Below are positions 16,490-25,978 of a DNA stretch of 64,000 nt, piece after piece (positions within the stretch are counted from its first letter, which is position 1; each line of letters starts with the position of its first letter). The stretch covers positions 80,549-144,548 of the forward strand of contig JBAYVI010000001.1 in NCBI GenBank assembly GCA_041674625.1, in the 5' to 3' direction. The translations under genes were made by a program, and so were the position numbers. This DNA comes from BRH-c32 sp041674625. GTDB taxonomy: Bacteria > Bacteroidota > Ignavibacteria > Ignavibacteriales > Melioribacteraceae. The notes under the pieces were generated by a model. It was not told where the DNA came from, ran no database searches, and worked only from the letters and a program-made list of their open reading frames with translations.

Positions 16490-16801
16490 TTATTTCCAGT
16501 ATTTAAAATATTTGCAATTATTACCCTTTCTCGGCAGTTCAAGACATTTACACATAAGAGACTTGATTTTAAACTCCCTACAGTTTGGACATTCTTGTTT
16601 TAAAACTATCCATTTCCCGTCCTTAAAATCTAATCCACCATTATAAATTGCCTCAAGAACAAATTCATCTAGTTTATATCCGCAACATTCAGAAGACAAA
16701 GAGCCTTCGACCCCTCCGCAAACATCACATACTCCAAGACCTCCACCACAATATACACACGGTCCTTCTCCACAATCACATTTATGCCATGTATGTTCCA
16801 T
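16490..16801 (-). CDS. zinc-finger protein with DnaJ-like CxxCxG repeats
   Basis: 103 residues with repeated CxxC(x)G pairs in the first 45 residues (CDCGEGPCVYCGGG, CDVCGG, ECCGY) and another pair CPNC near residue 72. It resembles the zinc region of DnaJ but has no J domain. It lies one base downstream of the polymerase gene. Confidence 0.6.
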   Translation of the reverse strand: MEHTWHKCDCGEGPCVYCGGGLGVCDVCGGVEGSLSSECCGYKLDEFVLEAIYNGGLDFKDGKWIVLKQECPNCREFKIKSLMCKCLELPRKGNNCKYFKYWK

Positions 16802-19800
16802 TTAAATGAATCCTCCCGTTCTTTCTAAAACATCCACGAATTTTTTAATCCCATCCTTGAATGGTTTCTTAAAGTCTTCCGATTTCCACGATACCCAGCC
16901 AGGAGGGATCACGTATACAACCCAACAACTATTTTCTTCATTCCATTCACAAGTACCATTTTTACGGATTATACCCTTGTTCTCCTCACCAAAATATCCT
17001 AGCCCTGTGTTCCCAATACTAAGCACGAATCTGATATTTTCAAGTTCTTTCTTAAGATATCTTGAACCACATTCTTTGATCACTTTTATATCAGGCTTCT
17101 TACATGGACACTTAACAAATGACGTTCTGTGAAAGAATTCTTTTTCAAAACCGTACTTATTTAGCTCATTCCATAGGATATCGCCATCTCTGGATTCTAA
17201 GTATTTATTACTTTTAACTTCATCATAATTAGGAGCCTCGGTTATGATTGCTACGTTATACTGTCCCGCGCTCTGTTGTATTGGATGCTCATTGCTTTTA
17301 CACTTTACTCTTTGTGAGCAAGAAATGCAAGCTATTAATTCTGGATGGTTAATTATTTTTTCGTCTTCTTTTAATTCTCTTCCGTAGTGATGTCCAATGA
17401 GATCAGCAGATAAGTAATTGTTTATATCTATTACTTCTTTATCACCTATTAGCGCATACAGGTTCTTGTATTTGTATTTATAGTTTAGAGTTATTCCCAA
17501 ATCAAGGAAATAACTGTCTATTGTTTCTGGCAATTCGTCTTGTTCTGAACCAAAAGCTCCAATTTCCTGGAGAATTTTCAAAAGTTTATCTTTTAAGACG
17601 GGTTTTTCTTTCTTAAAAAATCCAGGTACTTGAGAATCTTGGTATTGTTTAATTGTTTCTAAGATTTTCGGGCCGAGTCCTTTACATTCTGAGAAAGGTA
17701 TTTCCAACCTTCCCTTTCTAGCTACCCAGTTATAAACATGACTGGTCTCTAGTTTTGGGGTCTGGATTTTTAAACCAAGGCGTTGTGCTTCGGTAATTAA
17801 ATCATGTTTTTCAGCGTCACCACCATATGTCAATGATGCACAAATAAAACAATCACTATAGTATAACTTTAGCCAAATAGTCCAATAAGCAATAATGCTG
17901 TAACAGATAGAATGTGATAGGTTAAACGAATAGTCCGCATGGTGTCCTAAATCATCCCAGAATCTTTCCGCCTCTTCTTCGCTAAATGTTTTTTGTTCTA
18001 AACATCCAGAAATAAATTTATCCTTAAATTTCTCTAGTAGTGTTACATCTTTCTTCTTGGCTACAATCCTTCTTACTTCATCTGCTTCCGCTAGAGAAAA
18101 GCCAGCTATTTTATGAATCGTTTGAATTACTTGTTCTTGATAAAATATAACCCCGAATGTCTTTTGACATATTTCTTCATAAATTGGATGTTTTGGCTCC
18201 CACTTTTCCCCATTCTTTCTAGCGATATATGTATCTGTTGCCCCTGAATCTTGCGCTCCCGGCCTTACTCCGGCCACGACATCAGATAATTGAAAGATAT
18301 CTTTTGGTTTCATCCTCTTCAAAAGCTGCTTAAGAGAGAATGTGTTAATCTGAAATCCACCTACCGTATTGGCATTAGAAATTTCTTCATATACTTTTTT
18401 ATCATCAAGCGGAATTTTCTCAAGGATGATATCTTTGCCATGATTTTGCTTAATTAAATCGATTGTCATAGCAAGAATACTCATTGCGTTAAGCCCCAAA
18501 ATATCTAGCTTGACAAGCCCTTGTGCCTCACAATCGTTACCATCAAGACATGCTACTAACTGTCCATTACGTTCTGCTAGAGCCGTCCTAGTACCAAGAC
18601 GTAGGTCTACGGGGCTAATTAGAGAAGCTGCTGCGTGACGGCCATAACTTTTGCATAAACCGGCCAACCTAGCAATGTGAATAGATGCCTCTGGGTACTT
18701 AGCTTTAAACTCTACCCCTTCTGCTGATTGAAAAGCAATTTCAATATTATCGGTTACAGATTTAGAAAATACATCTGCTTCTTTTAATGGAATTTCAAAT
18801 GTCCTGCAAACATCTCTAATCGCACCTTTCGCCTCTATCTTCAAGTATGTAGAAATTCCACAAACATGGCCTTCCCCGTAAACATTTTTTAAATAATTTA
18901 CTACTTGATCTCTTTTGTGGTGTTCGAAATCCAGATCGCAATCGGGCATGGCTCCTCGTCTTCCGGGGTTTAAAAACCGTTCGAACAAAAGTCCGAATAC
19001 GATTGGGTCTACTTTAGTTATCCCCAACAGATAACTTATCAAGCAACCCGCTGCACTGCCACGGCCTGGGCCAGTTAAGATACCGGAATCATTACAAAAA
19101 TTGACCAAATCATAAATTATTAAAAAGTATTTTATTACTCCAAAATCTTTAATAACAGATAATTCATACTCAAATCTTTCTCTATACTCTTCAGTTACTA
19201 CGTCTAGTTTATTTTTAAACCCTTCTTCGCATAGATCTCTTAATACCGTTTCTTCATCCATTCCCTTAAATTGTGGAGGTGTTGGAAGAATAATTTCTTT
19301 CTTATCTATCCTAAAACTTCCACATTTTTCTGCAATTTCTAATGTGTTATTAAATGCTTGTTTAATTTCTTCTGGATACAAAACCCCCTGATTGACAAAT
19401 TGTTCATATAACTCTTCTGGAGTAGATAAAAAGAAATCAGAACCAGAAAATTTCCAGCGTGTTAAATCGCTCTTTAACTTTTTCGTCTGCATAGCCAGAA
19501 GAGTATCGTGAATGTCAGAATCTTCTTTATTTATGTAATGAGCATCGCTAGATACGATAGTTTTAATTCCATATTTTTCTGAAAGATCCAAACATAAATT
19601 ATTTGTAAGTATCTGTTTCTCATCTGAAAATGGCATCAACTCTAAGTATAAATCGTCACCTATTTTTTTATATAATTTTTCTAAAAATGGAATGGAATCT
19701 TGTTGGTGTAGCCAAGACGCTGAACATGCCGTGCTAATACAAAGGCCCGCACAATTATCCAGCAACATATCAAAACCTATCCTACCCATATAATAGAAAT

Positions 19801-20137
19801 AATCCAGATTTGAAGAAGTTAATAACCTTAAACAATTCTCAAATCCTTCCTGCGATTTTACCCATACAGTACAGTGTGAGCGGAATTCTCCTTTTTCTTT
19901 TATTTCTGGATTGGGAACGATATAGAATTCTACCCCTTGAATGGGGATGATTCCAAATTTATCGCAAGCGGCTTGATGTTTGATAGCCCCATCCATGTTA
20001 TGATGGTTGGTCAAAGCTAGGTGAGTGAAGCCAATTTCCTTTGATCTCTCGGCCCACTGCTCAGATGAAAACATGCCATCGAGCGGTGATAATTCGTTGT
20101 GAATATGGAGGGGGGTATATTTTAAATTGTTAATCAT
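16802..20137 (-). CDS. DnaE-type DNA polymerase III alpha with C-terminal UDG-like domain
   Basis: 1111 residues. Residues 8-75 are a PHP domain (LHIHNELSPLDG, TNHHNMDG). The C-family polymerase core includes GPGRGSAAG (356-364), the catalytic DLDF (D401, D403) and KLDILGL near 545 for the third aspartate. Residues 937-1111 resemble an iron-sulfur uracil-DNA glycosylase (family 4): CISC, then ITEAP, TSFVKCPC with a second cysteine (KEC) 13 residues later, and VLSIGNTGL. The usual histidine motif near the end (HPS) reads IPPGW, so glycosylase activity may be lost and the domain may sense uracil. This is the replicative polymerase. Confidence 0.85.
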   Translation of the reverse strand: MINNLKYTPLHIHNELSPLDGMFSSEQWAERSKEIGFTHLALTNHHNMDGAIKHQAACDKFGIIPIQGVEFYIVPNPEIKEKGEFRSHCTVWVKSQEGFENCLRLLTSSNLDYFYYMGRIGFDMLLDNCAGLCISTACSASWLHQQDSIPFLEKLYKKIGDDLYLELMPFSDEKQILTNNLCLDLSEKYGIKTIVSSDAHYINKEDSDIHDTLLAMQTKKLKSDLTRWKFSGSDFFLSTPEELYEQFVNQGVLYPEEIKQAFNNTLEIAEKCGSFRIDKKEIILPTPPQFKGMDEETVLRDLCEEGFKNKLDVVTEEYRERFEYELSVIKDFGVIKYFLIIYDLVNFCNDSGILTGPGRGSAAGCLISYLLGITKVDPIVFGLLFERFLNPGRRGAMPDCDLDFEHHKRDQVVNYLKNVYGEGHVCGISTYLKIEAKGAIRDVCRTFEIPLKEADVFSKSVTDNIEIAFQSAEGVEFKAKYPEASIHIARLAGLCKSYGRHAAASLISPVDLRLGTRTALAERNGQLVACLDGNDCEAQGLVKLDILGLNAMSILAMTIDLIKQNHGKDIILEKIPLDDKKVYEEISNANTVGGFQINTFSLKQLLKRMKPKDIFQLSDVVAGVRPGAQDSGATDTYIARKNGEKWEPKHPIYEEICQKTFGVIFYQEQVIQTIHKIAGFSLAEADEVRRIVAKKKDVTLLEKFKDKFISGCLEQKTFSEEEAERFWDDLGHHADYSFNLSHSICYSIIAYWTIWLKLYYSDCFICASLTYGGDAEKHDLITEAQRLGLKIQTPKLETSHVYNWVARKGRLEIPFSECKGLGPKILETIKQYQDSQVPGFFKKEKPVLKDKLLKILQEIGAFGSEQDELPETIDSYFLDLGITLNYKYKYKNLYALIGDKEVIDINNYLSADLIGHHYGRELKEDEKIINHPELIACISCSQRVKCKSNEHPIQQSAGQYNVAIITEAPNYDEVKSNKYLESRDGDILWNELNKYGFEKEFFHRTSFVKCPCKKPDIKVIKECGSRYLKKELENIRFVLSIGNTGLGYFGEENKGIIRKNGTCEWNEENSCWVVYVIPPGWVSWKSEDFKKPFKDGIKKFVDVLERTGGFI

Positions 20138-20284
20138 TAGTAACCTTTTAATTTAAACAATACAGTACGACCATACAGCCGTTTTCACTCTCTACCATTG
20201 TACCATACGCTATTACAAGTAATCGCGTAATCTAGTGCTTATACAACATCAAATACGGGGTGTCTCGCATAATGGTTGAAGATG
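20138..20284. other. intergenic leader upstream of the polymerase gene
   Basis: These 147 bases contain no gene. A TACAAT box sits 50 bases or so upstream of the polymerase start on the minus strand but lacks a good -35 at 17 bases. I see no strong hairpin. Confidence 0.4.
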
Positions 20285-20518
20285 TTAATTATTCAATACT
20301 TCATCCCAATTCTCAATCATACTCCATACTTCTTCATACATAGGCCAACTGTCTTCCACTACCACACATTTCAAATCATTCTTGCCGTCTTGGAATCTTT
20401 TGACTTCAATCTTTTTACACAACGAATCAAGAACACCTAATTCTTGATTCGTTAAATACTTACTAATATCCTTATTGCCAAGCACAGTATATCTAGTTTC
20501 TCTATTAAAATTTGCCAT
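20285..20518 (-). CDS. hypothetical protein
   Basis: 77 residues from ATG 20518 (MANFNRETRYTVLGNKDISK), chosen because GAGGG lies eight bases upstream. It resembles small phage proteins of unknown role with a conserved DSWPMYE segment. Confidence 0.6.
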   Translation of the reverse strand: MANFNRETRYTVLGNKDISKYLTNQELGVLDSLCKKIEVKRFQDGKNDLKCVVVEDSWPMYEEVWSMIENWDEVLNN

Positions 20519-20562
20519 CTTCAACCCTCATTAGAGTAATTGCACTAAAATTATTTAATCTC

Positions 20563-20769
20563 TCAATACTCAAAATCAACCACAAATTCATGCCCACATT
20601 TAGGGCACCAAACTCCTACATCCCTTGTCTCGCCAGTACATGATTCTTGAGCAGCAAAATCTCTGCCGCTCAAGAAATCGTCACCATCAAGCAAATCAAC
20701 ACACTCTCCGCAAGATTGGCAATCGCAATCAAGAGAAATGCTCCATATGGCTTCTATTTTATCTGACAT
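20563..20769 (-). CDS. small zinc-ribbon protein
   Basis: 68 residues with CDCQSCGEC at 13-21 and CPKCGHEF at the C-terminus, an acidic protein with a two-pair zinc site. No family recognised. Confidence 0.6.
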   Translation of the reverse strand: MSDKIEAIWSISLDCDCQSCGECVDLLDGDDFLSGRDFAAQESCTGETRDVGVWCPKCGHEFVVDFEY

Positions 20770-20822
20770 GATTAACTCTCAACAAATATTGAAATGATTT
20801 TCTTTAAATACTTCAATAACCT

Positions 20823-20962
20823 TTAATCCATTAAATTATTGAACTCTTCCGTATACCCACATTCAACACACCGATAAACATAGGTACTAGGGTTGCATTA
20901 ATTGGAACCTTAATATGACGAGAATGATTTTGCTTCTTCTTTGGAAAAGTTGACTTACTCAT
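20823..20962 (-). pseudogene. zinc-ribbon mini-gene with single-base frameshift
   Basis: ATG 20962 (overlapping the upstream stop as ATGAGTAA) opens MSKSTFPKKKQNHSRHIKVP. The frame leaves its zinc-ribbon end, which reads YVYRCVECGYTEEFNNLMD in another frame before a stop at 20823. Adding one C to the CCC run after codon 23 (GCA) joins the two parts. Either an indel or a sequencing error. Confidence 0.5.
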
Positions 20963-21143
20963 TGCTTTCTCCTAAATAAATTAGCTTAAGTTGATAAGAT
21001 AATTCTAAATGATTTAAAAATTCCTTTTCTAATTCTTCATCATCCCACTTGTTATCAATAGTATTACAATCCCTTAGTGAGATAGCATATTCATGAATTA
21101 GGTTTGATGCGGCGTCGATTATTTCTTTATCTATCTTTGTCAT
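20955..21143 (-). CDS. hypothetical protein
   Basis: 62 residues from ATG 21143 (MTKIDKEIIDAASNLIHEYA), directly after the NAMPT-like gene. Acidic and helical; the longer frame overlapping NAMPT is rejected. Confidence 0.55.
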   Translation of the reverse strand: MTKIDKEIIDAASNLIHEYAISLRDCNTIDNKWDDEELEKEFLNHLELSYQLKLIYLGESNE

Positions 21144-21144
21144 T

Positions 21145-22611
21145 TTATTCTCTAATACGTTTCCGAATATCAGCAAGTGAATCATCAACTAAAAGAACTC
21201 CATTCTCAAACACTGATAGCATTTCACATTTTATCTCATGATCAAAAGAAAGACCATCAATACACTTAAATTCGCCGTCTTCCTTAATCACAGCAACACA
21301 ACCAGTATTAGATTTTTTAGTTCCATCATCGGTAGCTGGATTTTTATAAATCTGTTTTTCTTCTCCATTAATCTGGCACATAGTTGATTTCAGAGCAAAA
21401 CCGAAAGAGTCCTTAGTATTGTATTGGTATGTATAACTACCCACACCAAATACAATATTCGTTGAAGAAAAGCCTTTCTCCTTCAACCCATGACAAATAC
21501 GAGTACAGCGGTCAAGAGTAATAGAATCACCATAAATTGCCCCAATATGAGGATCTAGTACTTTATAACCCTTTTCATTTACTACGCCACCAAAAATATC
21601 CCAGAGACATTCAATCAGCCCTTTCTGAATCATCGGATTGCTAGAAAATTTATCACCGCAAATGATCTTAACTGGGTCGCCGGAATCAGGTCTAATCACG
21701 GCCTTTCCATCCCGCGCCATAATTTCACTTTTAAGTGGCTTGATAATATTTTCAACACAAGACCACAGGTTCCAAGTATCAGAAACAATACTCACGATAC
21801 CACTTGGATAAACCTCAGTTAATAGGCGTTTATAAGTATTAAATTCATTTTCGCCATCACCACCAGCACACATCACAGAATGCTCAGTGGCATTTACACT
21901 ACAGCCGACAAGTTCTTTTTCAATATCCGCATTATAGTATTCTTCGAGATGAAAAATTGCTGGAATCGTATCAGTACCAACGAACGAAAGTAAATGTCCT
22001 GCGCCACTAGAAGCGGCGGACTCAAGACAGCTCATTCCCCTCATAGAAAAATCATGAGCTTGGAATTGTACGAATTCAGGGTCTCCAGTTTCTTCAGCAT
22101 AAGAATCCAAAATGGTTCGATATTCAGAAGCGGTAGTCGCTGAAGTACTAGCCATCCATAACTCAGTAGAAAGAATAGTTTCTACAAAATTAGTCAGCCA
22201 AAAGAATCTAGGATTAGTATTTTCAATAGTTAACATTGGAACCCGAATTGAAACCTTTGTTCCCTCCGGCAATGACTTAATCAAAAGAGGCAAATAGCCA
22301 AGGTCGTGTAGGTCTTCAATATGCTGAGTATGTGGTTCCTTAATCCCAAGAGCAAATTTTAGAACGCGGGTGTATTCATTAAGAACTTCCTCCTTGCTCC
22401 GAGAAAAGAAATGTGTATTAAAGTAATTAATAAGATACTTCTTAACAAATGCCTGAATGCCAAAAACTACAACTTTATCTGTGGTGGGATGATACTTGTT
22501 GCTTCTGGGAGTCCAAGTAGAATAAACCTTTTCTGTCCCAATCGGATACTGCTCTCGGTGAGAAACCTTATAAAAATCACATAGAAGAGTTGCTGGATAA
22601 ATTGTTTTCAT
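21145..22611 (-). CDS. nicotinamide phosphoribosyltransferase-like enzyme (NAMPT/Namat)
   Basis: 488 residues, full length for the family. The active-site histidine H244 lies in SVNATEHSVM, with the phosphoribose-binding RPDSGDP near 309 and GVGSYTYQYNTKDSFGFALK near 394. NAMPT joins nicotinamide to PRPP to make NMN. With the PRPP-synthetase-like gene at 22879-23646 the pair matches the gene content of the phage NAD+ reconstitution pathway NARP1, in which the homologs (Adps, Namat) rebuild NAD+ from ADP-ribose. Sequence alone does not say which substrate is used. Confidence 0.85.
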   Translation of the reverse strand: MKTIYPATLLCDFYKVSHREQYPIGTEKVYSTWTPRSNKYHPTTDKVVVFGIQAFVKKYLINYFNTHFFSRSKEEVLNEYTRVLKFALGIKEPHTQHIEDLHDLGYLPLLIKSLPEGTKVSIRVPMLTIENTNPRFFWLTNFVETILSTELWMASTSATTASEYRTILDSYAEETGDPEFVQFQAHDFSMRGMSCLESAASSGAGHLLSFVGTDTIPAIFHLEEYYNADIEKELVGCSVNATEHSVMCAGGDGENEFNTYKRLLTEVYPSGIVSIVSDTWNLWSCVENIIKPLKSEIMARDGKAVIRPDSGDPVKIICGDKFSSNPMIQKGLIECLWDIFGGVVNEKGYKVLDPHIGAIYGDSITLDRCTRICHGLKEKGFSSTNIVFGVGSYTYQYNTKDSFGFALKSTMCQINGEEKQIYKNPATDDGTKKSNTGCVAVIKEDGEFKCIDGLSFDHEIKCEMLSVFENGVLLVDDSLADIRKRIRE

Positions 22612-22635
22612 TTCCTTTCCTTTAATTAAATAAAA

Positions 22636-22866
22636 TCATAAGTTTTTTTCAAAAATTTCACGGTCGCAAATGTAAAGTTCATCATCTACACCACACATAA
22701 GATAATCGCCAGATTTTCCAAGTTTATAATCCCCTTCGAGCGTTTTTACCCTAAATTCTTTATTGACCTGTGCCGCTTTTACGGGAATTGGTCTTTTCAT
22801 ACATAGTCTAAAATCACCCGAAACTAATACATCTAAATCTTTAAGCCTTTCTGGGAACACGATCAT
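22636..22866 (-). CDS. phage protein of the PGDY type
   Basis: 76 residues ending TLEGDYKLGKSGDYLMCGVD and IFEKNL. The pattern (G(K)xGDYL, GVxxELY, IFExxx) is seen in many phage proteins of unknown function. It sits between the PRPP-synthetase-like and NAMPT-like genes, perhaps as part of the same module. Confidence 0.6.
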   Translation of the reverse strand: MIVFPERLKDLDVLVSGDFRLCMKRPIPVKAAQVNKEFRVKTLEGDYKLGKSGDYLMCGVDDELYICDREIFEKNL

Positions 22867-22878
22867 TTTGTTTTCCTT

Positions 22879-23646
22879 TTAATTAGTTTGTTCAATCCTA
22901 GGATGTTTAATTTCTAATTCAAAATCTTTATTGGTATAAACAATATCTACAAAATCAAAAATTTCTCCTTGGAAGATTGTATTTTCAACGTAAGAAACGA
23001 GCAGTCCAATTCTATTAACTCCTTTTTCTTTTAATAATTTTGCAATCCTAACAAATGTGCCTCCTTTGCTACAAATATCGTCAATTATTAAAACATTCTT
23101 TCCGCATTCACCTAGTAATTTTAATCCTTTTATATCCCCTGTTAGAAAATCTCTATCTTTTTTACCATACGAAATTTTCTCTTCACCGTTCCAATTGTAT
23201 CTTTCTTTTGCTCCATAATCCGGGAAGCAAATAGAATCAAAACCACCTCTAATAAAAATAGATTTAGCTCTTCCAATGCACCACTCTTCTACTTCAATAT
23301 TATTGATTAAATTTGTAGTAGCGGACGAATGTGGTTCTCTTACGATAACTTTATAGAAATTTAAAGAATTTATGATAGAGCAAATGGCTTTTAGGCTTAC
23401 CGCATAAGAACCGTTCGGCCTGTCCATCCTTGAATGAGGCATATATGGTAAATGTAATTCCGCTGGTGCATTCATTTCATCAAGAAAATTTTTAAGAATA
23501 GCTAATTTAATAAAATCATCGTCGTTTTGGTAAATTAACTCTACTACATTCGCCCGGTCATAAAATTCTAATTGGTCAATTGGTAGGTAATTTTCGCTAT
23601 TCGGAAATTTCCCGAACTCAACTTTATAACTATTCAGTTTTAACAT
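22879..23646 (-). CDS. ribose-phosphate pyrophosphokinase-like enzyme (PRS/Adps)
   Basis: 255 residues, shorter than bacterial PRS (about 310). The PRPP-binding loop is present (VLIIDDICSKGGT, near 190), and PYMPHSRMDR near 78 takes the place of the catalytic PYARQDR region. PRS makes PRPP from ribose 5-phosphate and ATP; the NARP1 homolog Adps instead pyrophosphorylates ADP-ribose. Placement two genes upstream of the NAMPT-like gene supports a joint role in NAD+ metabolism. Confidence 0.8.
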   Translation of the reverse strand: MLKLNSYKVEFGKFPNSENYLPIDQLEFYDRANVVELIYQNDDDFIKLAILKNFLDEMNAPAELHLPYMPHSRMDRPNGSYAVSLKAICSIINSLNFYKVIVREPHSSATTNLINNIEVEEWCIGRAKSIFIRGGFDSICFPDYGAKERYNWNGEEKISYGKKDRDFLTGDIKGLKLLGECGKNVLIIDDICSKGGTFVRIAKLLKEKGVNRIGLLVSYVENTIFQGEIFDFVDIVYTNKDFELEIKHPRIEQTN

Positions 23647-23661
23647 TTTATTCCTTTTAAT

Positions 23662-24288
23662 TTATGTCCAAAGTGAACGGAAATATTTTCCAAAAAGTCT
23701 TAGCCCATTTTGGATTTTAGTTTGATGTTCAAGGTATCCTTCACGGTTAAAAACATGAGTGTCATCTGGGCCAGAAATCATTTCACTCAAATTAGGATTA
23801 TCTTTACATTCTTTCCATTGAATATCTATATTCCCCGTATGAAATTGATCTTCATCATCTGCATCACAAATCCTTTCAAAACTCCAGATCATTTGTTCAA
23901 GTACATAATCCCATCGCTTAAACCAATTTTCATCGGTGTCCCAAATGTTCTCTTTCTGAGTAACATAAGTGCTTTTTAATTCATCCGGCACATCTGCATC
24001 ATCAACATATGGTGCTCCATGTTTATCTTCACGGATTTTAATCAAGCAGGGCAGAATAATTAACGAAAGAGTACTGTCTAGCGACCACACATCGTATTCA
24101 TCTATGTGAATTTTTACTTTACGTTTTCGTTTAGAATATACCCATTCACAGAAGTTGTTCAGTTTTGTATTAGAAAGGTATTTCCCAATCTTATAGCAAG
24201 CGTCTTCAGAAAATCCCAAGTGCTGGAGAAGGTCTGATAGCTGGAAAACTCCCCAGTAAGTATAATATTTGCCAATTTTAACAAGCAT
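23662..24288 (-). CDS. conserved phage protein, unknown
   Basis: 208 residues from ATG 24288. A central block (HIDEYDVWSLDSTLSLIILP, then KHGAPYVDDADVPDELK) is one I recall from many phage genomes, without a function. A TTG two codons earlier is an alternative start. Confidence 0.65.
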   Translation of the reverse strand: MLVKIGKYYTYWGVFQLSDLLQHLGFSEDACYKIGKYLSNTKLNNFCEWVYSKRKRKVKIHIDEYDVWSLDSTLSLIILPCLIKIREDKHGAPYVDDADVPDELKSTYVTQKENIWDTDENWFKRWDYVLEQMIWSFERICDADDEDQFHTGNIDIQWKECKDNPNLSEMISGPDDTHVFNREGYLEHQTKIQNGLRLFGKYFRSLWT

Positions 24289-24580
24289 TGTCAAGTCCTA
24301 GTTCTTTCTGTAATTTTAAATACTGAGCACGCTTCTTTTCCAACGCAGCCTCTTTCTTTTTATTTTCCTTGTTTATCCTTGATTGATATTCAATGTCTGT
24401 CTCTTCTCTATTATGGAGAATTACATAATTAACATTTTCATAAGAATCGTTTTCCATTATTGCTTTTTCTCCATATTTTTCAATAAGAGATTCAATAATG
24501 TTTTTAAATGACAAAAGAGTTAAAGTATCAAAATCATAGTCTCGGAAAAGAAATATTTTTTCTTCAATAATGTTCTTCAT
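24278..24580 (-). CDS. conserved small phage protein
   Basis: 100 residues from ATG 24580 (MKNIIEEKIFLFRDYDFDTL). It has the segment NVNYVILHNREETDIEYQSR and a lysine-rich coiled-coil end, as in other small phage proteins of unknown role. Confidence 0.6.
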   Translation of the reverse strand: MKNIIEEKIFLFRDYDFDTLTLLSFKNIIESLIEKYGEKAIMENDSYENVNYVILHNREETDIEYQSRINKENKKKEAALEKKRAQYLKLQKELGLDNAC

Positions 24581-24581
24581 T

Positions 24582-24761
24582 TTATTTCTCACTAAAATAC
24601 TTATTTTCAATTTTCTCAATTAGCTCTTCTACGTCTTGATTAATTTGTACCCACTTCTGTTCTTGCTCTGGATTGTAATCTAACCGCAAAGATACCGAAT
24701 AAGTAAAATTACTCAATGAACTTAGTCCGTCTAGTAACTGTTTCTTGTAATTGAAGCTCAT
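24582..24761 (-). CDS. hypothetical protein
   Basis: 59 residues from ATG 24761 (MSFNYKKQLLDGLSSLSNFT), with AGGAGA upstream. No motif recognised. Confidence 0.55.
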   Translation of the reverse strand: MSFNYKKQLLDGLSSLSNFTYSVSLRLDYNPEQEQKWVQINQDVEELIEKIENKYFSEK

Positions 24762-24771
24762 TTTGTTTCTC

Positions 24772-25638
24772 CTAATCAACCATCAATAAAGATTCTAATT
24801 CGTCTACTTGCGTTTGGGTTAATCCTTTCCCGGCATTCGCTTTACTTAAATAATCTACCAATTTATCCCTATACCCTTGGTCTCTTTGTTCCCAATTCAG
24901 GAAAAGAGGAATAACATGCATGGGCGGAATCCAATATCCTTTCTTAGCGTACTTCATACAGCGCAATGTGCTAGAAATGGGGCAATGAATATTCTTAATT
25001 CTGAGAAGTTTTTTCTTTTCATCGTTATCAAAATCTGCATCGACCATTGCTGTTGGAGGATCGTAAGAAATAACTCCACAACGAATCACCGTGAAATCAA
25101 AATTAGAAAGAATCTCCTCCATACTGCCAGTCGCTACAATGGCCCCTTTCTTAACTGGCTTAATTAACTGGATAATTGGACATGCGAATAGTGGATGGTC
25201 AGACGATTCGACTTTAGCAAATGTCATAGAAACATCGTTTTCATGTTTTACCGTCAGTTTATGCGTTTCTTTGAGAACTTTAACGAAAGTATTAAACGAA
25301 TCCTCTGTCTGTGAATAAATGTCACAATCTCCAGCAGGAGTGGGATTATGGTGCTTTGAACACATCCATCTAACATATCCGCCCATAATAAAATAATCTA
25401 AATTATTATCTTTGATTGTGTTTATTAACGGAAGAATTTCAAACCAACCCCGAATAATAGGCGCGTTAACAAACCCGCCTTGAGATAAATAAATATCTTT
25501 ATCCTCTGGAATTTCTTCTTCGTTTTTATTTGAATCAATCTCAAATTCGCTTAAAATATTATTTAGCGTAGATTGTTTATTTTGTTCTGCTTCTTTTACT
25601 AATTTTTCTTCCTCTTCAAACCAATCAGCCATTATCAT
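24772..25638 (-). CDS. nucleotidyltransferase-fold protein
   Basis: 288 residues. After an acidic N-terminal 75 residues comes FIMGGYVRWM (near 84-93) and GDCDIY (near 103-108), the glycine-arginine and DxD pattern of the pol-beta nucleotidyltransferase fold, as in tRNA nucleotidyltransferases. A later aspartate (NFDFTVIR) could be the third metal ligand. The substrate is unknown. Confidence 0.65.
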   Translation of the reverse strand: MIMADWFEEEEKLVKEAEQNKQSTLNNILSEFEIDSNKNEEEIPEDKDIYLSQGGFVNAPIIRGWFEILPLINTIKDNNLDYFIMGGYVRWMCSKHHNPTPAGDCDIYSQTEDSFNTFVKVLKETHKLTVKHENDVSMTFAKVESSDHPLFACPIIQLIKPVKKGAIVATGSMEEILSNFDFTVIRCGVISYDPPTAMVDADFDNDEKKKLLRIKNIHCPISSTLRCMKYAKKGYWIPPMHVIPLFLNWEQRDQGYRDKLVDYLSKANAGKGLTQTQVDELESLLMVD

Positions 25639-25655
25639 AATTTCCTTTATTTAAT

Positions 25656-25958
25656 CTAGAATTTATTCAGTAATGATAATTCATTACTCCACTCAAATCT
25701 TTTCCAGTACACCTTACACTCTGGGCAATGATAAAATGTTGCGCCGTCATATCCGCCACCTATAGTCTCAATAGCGATTTCTTTCCTAAAACATTTTTTA
25801 TTTTTCCATGAATACCCGTAACATGCTGACGCGATTTCAAATGCTTCTTGCTCCGATTTTCCTTTCTTTAGAAAGCATTCGTAAATATCTTCACCCCGGA
25901 AATCAAATCCACATTCGGGGCATTTATCAGTTTTGCCTATGTGTTTATTTATTTTCAT
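25656..25958 (-). CDS. zinc-ribbon protein
   Basis: 100 residues with CPECGFDF at 13-20 and CPECKVYW at about 78-85, two pairs separated by a helical insert. No family recognised. Confidence 0.6.
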   Translation of the reverse strand: MKINKHIGKTDKCPECGFDFRGEDIYECFLKKGKSEQEAFEIASACYGYSWKNKKCFRKEIAIETIGGGYDGATFYHCPECKVYWKRFEWSNELSLLNKF

Positions 25959-25978
25959 ATTTACCTTTAAAATTATAT

